From assembly GCA_015058265.1 (NCBI GenBank), contig SVCR01000125.1:1-5681 (forward strand): 5,681 bases of DNA. Direction: 5' to 3'. The notes below the pieces were generated by a model. The model saw only the letters and a list, made by a program, of their open reading frames with translations, did not search any database and had not been told where the DNA came from. This DNA comes from Clostridiales bacterium. Its GTDB lineage: Bacteria; Bacillota_A; Clostridia; Peptostreptococcales; Anaerovoracaceae. The translations under genes and the position numbers were made by a program. Positions 1 through 5,128 of this stretch are shown piece by piece (position 1 is the stretch's first letter; each line of letters starts with the position of its first letter).

Positions 1-1
1 G

Positions 2-328
2 GCCGAAGCCGGCGTGACTTTGTACATGATACATGCGGCCGGCCGGGATGCCCGCCGACTCTTCAGAGGCATCCCGGTCCTGCGGCTGACAATAGCCGCA
101 GCAGCCGCAGCGGCAGCTGCGCTGCCGGCCGGCCGCCTCATCAACTCGACTCAAAGCCCGACTGACTCGACCCAGCAGCTGATCGACTCGACCCAGTCAC
201 TGGCTTCATTCCAGTCGATGGGCCAGACCTTCCTGCGGCTTGTATTGACCGCTGTGGTCTTCTTCGGAATATATATCGCTGTAATTCTTCTTATGCGGAG
301 GATCAATGAATTATTACACAGAAACTAA
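2..328 (+). CDS. Probable polysaccharide flippase (Wzx/MATE-like), C-terminal end only
   Basis: The frame is open from the left edge, so this is the last 108 residues of a longer protein; the GTG at 14 is an internal codon, not a convincing start. It shows an amphipathic start (AEAGVTLYMI), a basic segment (RDARRLFRG), a hydrophobic helix with nine consecutive alanines (codons 95-121), a polar loop of about 30 residues, and a final helix (LVLTAVVFFGIYIAVILL) ending in the basic tail RRINELLHRN. This helix-loop-helix-basic-tail ending fits the last two membrane segments of Wzx-type exporters, which flip undecaprenyl-linked repeat units across the membrane. The identification leans on context: the next two genes are a glycosyltransferase and glf. 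The loop carries a threefold seven-residue repeat (NSTQSPT, DSTQQLI, DSTQSLA), which would face the outside in the usual flippase topology. Another polytopic protein of the cluster, such as a polymerase, cannot be excluded. Confidence 0.6.
   Translation, partial: AEAGVTLYMIHAAGRDARRLFRGIPVLRLTIAAAAAAAAALPAGRLINSTQSPTDSTQQLIDSTQSLASFQSMGQTFLRLVLTAVVFFGIYIAVILLMRRINELLHRN
41..79. repeat. Inverted repeat / stem-loop inside the flippase gene
   Basis: CCGGGATGCC (43-52) and GGCATCCCGG (68-77) are perfect reverse complements, 10 of 10, around a 15-base loop. The stem extends by a G-T wobble (42/78) and a G-C pair (41/79). It is GC-rich and lies wholly within coding sequence for the basic segment before the penultimate helix. 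It is not followed by a T run, so it is not an intrinsic terminator. It may be chance, or a trace of the palindromic repeats seen in the downstream genes. Confidence 0.6.
143..205 (+). repeat. Three tandem 21-base units in the flippase loop
   Basis: Units begin at 143, 164 and 185. The second and third share GACTCGACCCAG exactly at their starts, and the first has AACTCGACTCAA. Each encodes seven residues starting (N/D)STQ. The period is a multiple of three, so copy-number change would keep the frame. The repeat sits in the predicted extracytoplasmic loop between the last two membrane helices, where extra length is likely tolerated. Confidence 0.75.
297..301 (+). promoter_or_regulatory. Ribosome binding site of the Gtf3/WbbI-like gene
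   Basis: GGAGG ends 4 bases before the ATG at 306, rather close but strong. It lies inside the flippase coding region and supports the start at 306 even though this gives a 23-base overlap with the flippase gene. Confidence 0.6.
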
Positions 329-1586
329 TTACATAGATCATGATGACCTCCGGACTGCGGGAGGCAAGGGTCGGGATGACTATTTTGAAGTCCTTCGAAG
401 GACCGGACTCAAATGCATAAGGATACCGACTCTCAAGAAGAAGGCTGACAGCTCGCCTGTTGACAGGATCAAGCTGGAAGCTCAGCTGAGAAGAGCATGG
501 AACAAGGAGCTGTCTGTTCTTAAAGACGGCGATGTCATCGTGCTCCACAGTCCTGTCAGCGAGAAGTTCCTCGGATATCCCGGTGTCATACGCAGAGCCT
601 CTAAGAGAGGCTGCCATATCGTCAACATCGTCTTCGACCTTGAGACCTTCTATAAATCCGACTACAGTAAGGCGGCTGCTTTCAAGCATTTCCTTGACCG
701 CAGGACAGAAGCCGCCATTTTCGACACAGCTGATGTCCTGATAGTCCATAATGAGAGGATGAAGGACAAGCTGATATCCATCGGCGCTGATCCATCCCGA
801 ATTGTATGTGTCGGAGTAATGGACTACCTGAGGGACGATTCGCCGGCCGCAGAAGCCCGCGAGGGCATCTCTGACGACAGCTCAGTACGAGAATCGATGG
901 CCCGCGAGGGCAGCGCTCCGGCCGATGGATCCCAAGATCTTTCCTCGCCGGCCGCAGAAGCCCGCGAGGGCTCAGCATCTGAAACCGGCGATGAATTTGA
1001 TCCTTCAGCAGAGACGGCATCGAAGGCCCGCGAGGGCAGCGCTCCTGGCCGTTTCACTCCGGATGGCCCGATCGTTTTCTGCGGCAATCTCCTTGAGAGC
1101 AAGTCGGGCTTCGTTTACAGACTTAAAGATGATGTCAGGATAGACCTCTATGGCCCGGGCTTCACGGGCAGGACGAGTGATATGATCAGATACAGGGGCG
1201 TGTATCCGTCACTGGAGCTGATGGATATAATGTGCGGATCGTTCGGTCTTGTATGGGACGGTTCTTCAACTGAGACCTGCATCGGCGCCTGTGGTGAGTA
1301 CCTCAGATATAACAATCCTCACAAGATGTCTCATTATCTTGCGAGCGGGATGCCTGTACTCATATGGAAGGAAGCCGCTCTTGCAGACTTCGTCACTGAG
1401 CAGGGATGCGGCATGACGATCGGTAGTCTCGGTGAGATACCTGAGCTTCTCGGGTCTGTCACACCGGAGGCATATGAAAAGATGAGGCAGGCGGCCGGCC
1501 GTGTAGGCAGGAAGATGAGAGAAGGCGCACATATACGCGCGGCAGTTGAAGAAGCTGTCAGGATGGCAGGATCGATCGGGAGATGA
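306..1586 (+). CDS. Gtf3/WbbI-like glycosyltransferase, candidate galactofuranosyltransferase, with a repeat-built linker
   Basis: The 426-residue protein has a GT-B-like layout. The N-terminal half (about 1-178) includes KGRDDYFEVLRRTG, the stretch DVIVLHSP and IVFDLETF, and ends at the family-typical (G)VMDYL. The C-terminal half (about 255-426) begins PIVFCGNLLESKSGF, continues with IDLYGPG, and carries the strongest motifs: LVWDGSS (W317, D318), EYLRYNNPHKMSHYLASGMPVLIW (about 331-354) and AALADFV. These are hallmarks of the Gtf3/WbbI family of sugar transferases, which includes beta-1,6-galactofuranosyltransferases. Immediate coupling to glf supports galactofuranose as donor sugar, though that is inference. 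Between the halves lies a Ser/Ala/Glu/Gly-rich stretch (residues about 177-252) with four AREG motifs where relatives have a short linker. Without it the length is about 350, near what is usual for the family. The stop overlaps the glf start as ATGA. The enzyme is expected to act on the cytoplasmic face of the membrane on lipid-linked polysaccharide. Confidence 0.85.
   Translation: MNYYTETNYIDHDDLRTAGGKGRDDYFEVLRRTGLKCIRIPTLKKKADSSPVDRIKLEAQLRRAWNKELSVLKDGDVIVLHSPVSEKFLGYPGVIRRASKRGCHIVNIVFDLETFYKSDYSKAAAFKHFLDRRTEAAIFDTADVLIVHNERMKDKLISIGADPSRIVCVGVMDYLRDDSPAAEAREGISDDSSVRESMAREGSAPADGSQDLSSPAAEAREGSASETGDEFDPSAETASKAREGSAPGRFTPDGPIVFCGNLLESKSGFVYRLKDDVRIDLYGPGFTGRTSDMIRYRGVYPSLELMDIMCGSFGLVWDGSSTETCIGACGEYLRYNNPHKMSHYLASGMPVLIWKEAALADFVTEQGCGMTIGSLGEIPELLGSVTPEAYEKMRQAAGRVGRKMREGAHIRAAVEEAVRMAGSIGR
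840..1045 (+). repeat. Intragenic interspersed repeat array with core GCCCGCGAGGGC
   Basis: The 12-base core occurs exactly four times, at 855-866, 900-911, 960-971 and 1026-1037, spaced 45, 60 and 66 bases, all multiples of three. There are two flank types. Type A is an exact 27-base duplicate at 840-866 and 945-971 (encoding SPAAEAREG). Type B is a 27-base duplicate at 893-919 and 1019-1045 with one mismatch (core followed by AGCGCTCC, encoding AREGSAP). The types alternate A, B, A, B. Each core can fold as a four-pair GCCC/GGGC stem closed by GCGA, a GNRA-type tetraloop in RNA. The array makes up the unusual linker of the glycosyltransferase. Spacing is irregular and the separating sequence is short and coding, so this is not a CRISPR array. 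Confidence 0.9.
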
Positions 1587-2824
1587 CAGACGATAGCAGA
1601 AAATATGATTTCTTAATAGTCGGAGCCGGAATTTACGGCGCAGCAGCTGCCCGCGTTCTGGCGGAGCGAGGATTTCGTGTGCTCATCGCCGAGAGGCGCG
1701 ATCATGTCGCAGGCAGCGCATACACCCGGGATGAGGACGGTATATGCGTGCACGCTTACGGTGCGCACATCTTCCACACCAGCGATGACAGGGTGTGGGA
1801 GTTCGTCAACCGCTTTGCCCGCTTCAACAGCTTCAGGGATGAGCCGAAGGCCTTCTACCGGGGTAGGTATTATTCCCTGCCATTCAATATGAACACATTC
1901 TATGAGATGTGGGGCGTTTCGACACCGGAAGAAGCGAGACAGATCATAAGTGAGCAGATCAGGGCTGCAGGCCTCGAGGGCGTGACACCGTCAGATCTCG
2001 AGGAACAGGCTGTCAGCCAGGTGGGCACTGATATATTCGAGAAGCTGATCAAGGGTTATACTGAGAAACAATGGGGAAGGCCTTGCTCAGAGCTGCCGGC
2101 CGAGATAATCCGGCGGATACCGGTGCGATTCGAATTCAACAACGACTATTTCGGTGATAAGTATCAGGGCATCCCTGAATGCGGGTTCACGGAACTGATT
2201 CAGAACATGCTGGATCATGAAAACATTGAAGTGATCACCGGAGCTGACACGCGGGGTCCGGAAGCCCGCAAACGATACGAAGATATGGCTGACAGGATCA
2301 TATGGACCGGGCAGATAGATGAATACTATGACTATTGCTTCGGACCGCTTGAATACAGGGGACTGAGATTCGAAAATGAAAAGATCCCGGGCTGCGAGTA
2401 TTACCAGGACCGGGCCGTGATCAACTATACGGACATCGATGTGCCGTGGACGAGGATCATAGAGCATAGGCATTTTGCTGAGGATCCGGAATTCCTCAAT
2501 AGTGTGCCGGGACCCGGAGATCAGGCCGATGGATCCGGAACAGAAGGAGACACCACATCACACGGATCGCCCGTCCGGGCAGCAGAAATGAAAGGCTTCA
2601 CTATCATAACCAGGGAATATCCGGCGGAGTGGAAGCCGGGTGATGATGCGTTCTATCCGGTGCGTTCGCCGGAGGATCTCGAGAGATATGAGCGATACAA
2701 GAGCCTGGCACAGGCCGGCGGAAGGGTATTCTTCGGGGGAAGACTCGGCAGTTATAAATATTATGATATGGATGACGCCGTAGCGGCTGCGATGGCAGAC
2801 GCTGAGAGGCTTGCAGAACAATGA
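1583..2824 (+). CDS. glf: UDP-galactopyranose mutase
   Basis: This flavoenzyme interconverts UDP-galactopyranose and UDP-galactofuranose, the donor for galactofuranose in surface glycans. Motifs run along the whole protein: the FAD Rossmann motif VGAGIYGAAAA (13-23), AYGAHIFHT (58-66), LPFNMNTFYEMWGV, EEQAVSQVGTDIFEKLIKGYTEKQWGRP, RIPVRF (R182), DKYQGIPECGFTELI, WTRIIEHRHF (R291), TREYPAEWKPGDDAFYPV and FGGRLGSYKYYDMD (384-398). R182 and R291 match the two arginines known to hold the UDP diphosphate in characterised mutases. The usual HIGGNAY is HVAGSAY here (41-47), a small departure close to the flavin. At 413 residues it is longer than typical (about 365-390), because about 33 Gly/Ser/Asp-rich residues (306-338) separate HRHF from TIITREYP, where E. 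coli Glf has only a few. The start overlaps the upstream stop and the stop overlaps the next start, both as ATGA. The ATG is preceded by AGGA at 1568-1571. Confidence 0.96.
   Translation: MTDDSRKYDFLIVGAGIYGAAAARVLAERGFRVLIAERRDHVAGSAYTRDEDGICVHAYGAHIFHTSDDRVWEFVNRFARFNSFRDEPKAFYRGRYYSLPFNMNTFYEMWGVSTPEEARQIISEQIRAAGLEGVTPSDLEEQAVSQVGTDIFEKLIKGYTEKQWGRPCSELPAEIIRRIPVRFEFNNDYFGDKYQGIPECGFTELIQNMLDHENIEVITGADTRGPEARKRYEDMADRIIWTGQIDEYYDYCFGPLEYRGLRFENEKIPGCEYYQDRAVINYTDIDVPWTRIIEHRHFAEDPEFLNSVPGPGDQADGSGTEGDTTSHGSPVRAAEMKGFTIITREYPAEWKPGDDAFYPVRSPEDLERYERYKSLAQAGGRVFFGGRLGSYKYYDMDDAVAAAMADAERLAEQ
2500..2592 (+). repeat. Low-complexity insertion in glf with words shared with the glycosyltransferase repeat array
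   Basis: This stretch encodes the extra loop of Glf. It contains GGCCGATGGATCC (2524-2536), identical over 13 bases to 920-932 in the glycosyltransferase insertion. It also has GCCCGTCCGGGCAGC (2569-2583), which matches the type B core (GCCCGCGAGGGCAGC) at 12 of 15 positions and keeps the palindromic arms. In glf this core starts at a third codon position and reads SPVRAA, whereas in the glycosyltransferase it starts at a first position and reads AREGS. Both insertions keep the gene frame. The boundaries given are approximate. Confidence 0.6.
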
Positions 2825-4185
2825 CACTATTCAGATCAAAGAGAAAAACTAACAGCAGTAGTAATGCGCTGATAATATTCACCAGGGAACCGGTCGCGTG
2901 CAAGACCAAAACAAGACTGATGCCGTATTACACTCCGGAGCAGTGCGCTATGCTCCACAAGTGCTTCATCCGTGACATCGCGAAGGAGATGAAGTCTGCC
3001 GATGCGGATATAGTCGTGGCCTATACCGGCGGAGAGCCGGCGTTCCTCAGGAAAGTCTTTGGCAGGAGCACTTTCTTCATTGAGCAGAAGGGCAGCGACA
3101 TAGGCGAGAGGATGAAGAATGCTATAGCGGACGCGCTCAGTCTGGGATATGAAAAAGCTGTTCTTGTAGGGACAGATATACCTGAGCTTGAGGCAGAAAC
3201 GATCGATACTGCATTCACCATGCTCGATGCGTCTGATGCGGTCATCGGTCCTACCGAGGACGGAGGCTATTACCTTATCGGTATGAAGCAGGTCCTGGAC
3301 GAGCCTTTCGAGGTGAAGCTGTACGGCACGGATACTGTTTATGCGGAAACGACTGCTTTCATGAGAAATGCAGGTATCGTCACTGAAGAAGTAGAGCCGT
3401 ATTCGGACATCGACACACCTGAAGACCTCGCCGGATTCAGGAGCAGGATGAGAGAGGACGCTCATCTCAGGCATACGAGGACCGGGAGATTCATCGCTGA
3501 GACAGCAAAGATCTCTGTGATCGTGCCGGTGTTCAACGAAGCAGCAACGATCGAAGGCCTGCTCAGACAGCTCGAACACTACGGAGATGAGTGCGAAGTG
3601 ATCATAGTTGACGGCGGCAGTACAGACGGCACTCTTAAGAAGATCGGCGGTAGGTTCCGCGTCATACAAAGCAGCAAAGGGCGCGGTCCGCAGATGAACG
3701 CCGGAGCGATGGAGAGCAGCGGAGATATCCTTTTCTTCCTTCATTGCGACAGCAGACTGCCGGAATACTTTGTTCGCGAGATACGTAAATGCATGATGAC
3801 GTGCGACTACGGGTGCTTTGGCGTAAAGTTCCCGTCGCGCAACTTCTTCATGCTGACAAACAGGATCATATCCAATCACCGCGCGGCGGTCAGAGGTCTT
3901 CCTTTCGGCGATCAGGGCATCTTCATCGACCGCAGACTGTTCTTCGAAGTAGGGATGTTCCCTGAAATACCTGTGATGGAGGATTACGCTTTCGCAAGGA
4001 AGATGAGAAGGTATGGTTATAAGCCGGGAATGACCGGTCACAGGATAGAGACATCAGCAAGGAGATACGGCAGCGGAACACTCAGCATACTCAAGACTGA
4101 ATTCAGGATGTGGGATCTCAGGAGACGCTTCAGGAAGGGAGATGAGCCTGAATCCATTGCTTCAAAATACACAGACATCAGGTGA
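2821..4185 (+). CDS. Fused CofC-like transferase and GT2 glycosyltransferase (TIGR04282 + TIGR04283 types)
   Basis: The 454-residue protein has two transferase domains. Residues about 15-215 match the CofC-like DUF2064/TIGR04282 type: IIFTREPVACKTKTRL (18-33), QKGSDIGERM (89-98), VGTDIPEL (from 116), GPTEDGGYYLIG (143-154) and DIDTPEDL (196-203). Residues about 230-454 match the GT2 TIGR04283 type: ISVIVPVFNE (231-240), VDGGSTDGT (263-271), GRGPQMNAGA, FLHCDSRLP (metal-site aspartate D310), FGDQGIF (D364), VMEDYAFARKMRRYG (E387, D388) and a TSARRYG-like signature. Databases name these families rSAM/selenodomain-associated transferases 1 and 2, or arsenosugar biosynthesis glycosyltransferases; true substrates are mostly unproven. 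They occur as neighbours or as fusions. The usual glycine in the first motif (EPVxGxxKTRL) is C27 here. The gene is joined to glf by an ATGA overlap, with GAGAGG at 2804-2809 as the only weak RBS, so translation probably depends on coupling. No membrane segment is seen, so a cytoplasmic enzyme is expected. Confidence 0.9.
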   Translation: MTLFRSKRKTNSSSNALIIFTREPVACKTKTRLMPYYTPEQCAMLHKCFIRDIAKEMKSADADIVVAYTGGEPAFLRKVFGRSTFFIEQKGSDIGERMKNAIADALSLGYEKAVLVGTDIPELEAETIDTAFTMLDASDAVIGPTEDGGYYLIGMKQVLDEPFEVKLYGTDTVYAETTAFMRNAGIVTEEVEPYSDIDTPEDLAGFRSRMREDAHLRHTRTGRFIAETAKISVIVPVFNEAATIEGLLRQLEHYGDECEVIIVDGGSTDGTLKKIGGRFRVIQSSKGRGPQMNAGAMESSGDILFFLHCDSRLPEYFVREIRKCMMTCDYGCFGVKFPSRNFFMLTNRIISNHRAAVRGLPFGDQGIFIDRRLFFEVGMFPEIPVMEDYAFARKMRRYGYKPGMTGHRIETSARRYGSGTLSILKTEFRMWDLRRRFRKGDEPESIASKYTDIR

Positions 4186-4205
4186 CTTCGCATATCGATA
4201 TTCTT

Positions 4206-4249
4206 CTGTAAGCGGTCCGGAACTGATAAATAGGCGACCGGCTCTACAG
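4206..4249 (+). other. Imperfect hairpin downstream of the polysaccharide operon
   Basis: The arms 4206-4217 (CTGTAAGCGGTC) and 4236-4249 pair over 12 bases with two single-base bulges (4240, 4244) around an 18-base loop. It starts 21 bases after the stop at 4185, where a terminator would be expected. However, it is followed by an A-rich tract (4251-4260 and beyond), not a T run, on the + strand, and the minus strand has no T run after the stem either. It may end or protect the transcript, but it is not a canonical intrinsic terminator. Confidence 0.3.
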
Positions 4250-4286
4250 CGCAAAATAAAAAAGAAGCAGAAACATGATAGAAAAC

Positions 4287-4303
4287 ATTAGACCAAGTCT
4301 AAT
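4287..4303. promoter_or_regulatory. Perfect 7-3-7 palindrome, candidate operator
   Basis: ATTAGAC-CAA-GTCTAAT is a perfect inverted repeat in an AT-rich intergenic region about 90 bases upstream of the TATAAT box and 129 bases before the lipoprotein gene. Size and symmetry fit a dimeric repressor or activator site. It has no T run and only weak GC content, so it is unlikely to be a terminator. The ATTAG-type half sites loosely recall DtxR/MntR-family metal-regulator boxes, but the regulator cannot be named from this window. Confidence 0.5.
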
Positions 4304-4331
4304 AGATATTGAATGCGCTTATCCTTTATTG

Positions 4332-4353
4332 ATAGATTATAGACTCTATCTAT
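4332..4353. promoter_or_regulatory. Second inverted repeat upstream of the lipoprotein promoter
   Basis: ATAGAT (4332-4337) and ATCTAT (4348-4353) form a perfect 6-base dyad with a 10-base spacer. A smaller nested dyad ATAGA-C-TCTAT lies at 4339-4349. It ends just before the candidate -35 element, a typical position for an operator or activator site. The TAGAC word is also found in the 4287-4303 palindrome. Confidence 0.35.
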
Positions 4354-4385
4354 TTGAGGGGCGACTGATGTAAAGATAATATAAT
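4354..4385 (+). promoter_or_regulatory. Candidate sigma-70-type promoter for the ydjY-like / TVP38 genes
   Basis: TATAAT at 4380-4385 is a consensus -10 box. The best -35 is TTGAGG at 4354-4359, but the 20-base spacer is long; the overlapping TAATAT at 4377-4382 would give a 17-base spacer with a poorer -10. Either choice puts transcription start near 4389-4392 and a leader of about 40 bases. The weak -35 geometry and nearby dyads suggest a regulated promoter. Confidence 0.5.
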
Positions 4386-4405
4386 AGATGTGGTATGACA
4401 CAGAG

Positions 4406-4423
4406 TCACAGGATCACAGGAGG
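4406..4423 (+). promoter_or_regulatory. Strong RBS preceded by an 8-base tandem repeat
   Basis: AGGAGG (4418-4423) lies 8 bases before the ATG at 4432, an optimal spacing that fixes the lipoprotein start. TCACAGGA is repeated directly at 4406-4413 and 4414-4421, so a second, weaker SD-like AGGA sits 8 bases upstream. Confidence 0.75.
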
Positions 4424-4431
4424 AAATAACA

Positions 4432-5121
4432 ATGAAAAAGAAACTGTTGGTGTTATTGCTCGGATTCGTAATGATCTTCGCAGTTACTGCGTGCGGAGGT
4501 TCTGATCAGGCAGAACCGGAAGATACAAGCAATGAAGCTGAGACTGCTGCAGAGGAGACAACTGAACCTGCAGCTGCGCCTGAAGATATAGTTGTAGACA
4601 GCGATGCAGGAACAGTAACTATCACTGCGCAGGTCAACGGGATGTTCTTCGACCAGTCGACTATGCACTGTGTAGTTAACAAGGACGGCGGCGTAGGAGA
4701 CAAAGCCATGTTCGCTGCGTACTGCGATTCACAGAAGTTCTATGATGCTCTTGTTGAAGCAGGCGGAGAACCTTGGAACACAACAACAGACAAGCTCGCT
4801 TCGGGCGAGTTCACTGACGGTCAGAAGGTAGATATCACTTTGAAATGGGACGGACAGGACGAGCCTGTTGCTCTTGCGGATGCTCTCAAGACTGACGACG
4901 GAAGACCTGAAGTAGATATGAGATTCTCCGGCAATAAAGATAACAATGCGGAAGCCGGATCAGGCTGCATCGCATGCCTCAACAGCTGCTGGGCCGGCAT
5001 CACATCTAATGCTGCATACGGATTCGACGCTATCGACAGCGGAAATCCGCTTGTATACCTTGATGACAGTGTTGTCCCTGCAGACGGAACAGACGTACAG
5101 ATCACATTCACACTGAAATAG
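4432..5121 (+). CDS. YdjY-domain lipoprotein
   Basis: The 229-residue protein starts with MKKK, a hydrophobic stretch and the lipobox VTAC, so after processing C21 would be lipidated and the protein held on the outer face of the membrane. An acidic Glu/Thr/Ala linker (about 22-52) leads to the folded domain. That domain reads TITAQVNGMFF, STMHCVVNKDGGVGDKAMF (C80), DALVEAGGEPWN, VDITLKWDGQDEPVALADAL, VDMRFSGN, GCIACLNSCWAGITSNAAYG and NPLVYLDDSVVPADGTDVQITF. The CxxCxxxC cluster (C179, C182, C186) followed by WAGITSNAAYG is the mark of YdjY-like proteins, described as ferredoxin-like in E. coli; metal or cluster binding is unproven. E. coli ydjY lies between two TVP38/TMEM64 genes, and a TVP38 gene follows here after 7 bases, which supports the call. 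Its biochemical role is unknown. It has its own promoter region and RBS, so it is probably a separate transcript from the polysaccharide genes. Confidence 0.88.
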   Translation: MKKKLLVLLLGFVMIFAVTACGGSDQAEPEDTSNEAETAAEETTEPAAAPEDIVVDSDAGTVTITAQVNGMFFDQSTMHCVVNKDGGVGDKAMFAAYCDSQKFYDALVEAGGEPWNTTTDKLASGEFTDGQKVDITLKWDGQDEPVALADALKTDDGRPEVDMRFSGNKDNNAEAGSGCIACLNSCWAGITSNAAYGFDAIDSGNPLVYLDDSVVPADGTDVQITFTLK

Positions 5122-5128
5122 GATATAT

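Noticed and set aside
14..328. Complete small membrane protein starting at GTG 14
   Set aside because: The frame is open upstream to the window edge, there is no RBS in the visible upstream bases, and the sequence fits the end of a larger polytopic protein.
840..1045. CRISPR array
   Set aside because: The repeats are of two kinds, spacing is irregular (45, 60, 66), the sequence between is short, and all of it is in frame inside a gene with conserved domains on both sides.
682..1102. Minus-strand open frames across the repeat array
   Set aside because: They are produced by the GC-rich repeats lacking stops in other frames and lie opposite a convincing glycosyltransferase gene.
2836..4041. 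Long open frame of about 400 codons on the minus strand
   Set aside because: It lies entirely opposite the fused transferase gene, whose two domains match known families from end to end. The antisense translation shows no recognisable motif and is rich in His, Arg and Cys, as expected of a shadow frame.
4192..4201. Ten-base palindrome ATATCGATAT as an operator
   Set aside because: It is short and AT-rich, sits right after the stop of the upstream operon and far from the promoter, and is easily explained by chance.
4287..4303. Intrinsic terminator
   Set aside because: The palindrome has a 3-base centre and low GC content, and no T run follows.
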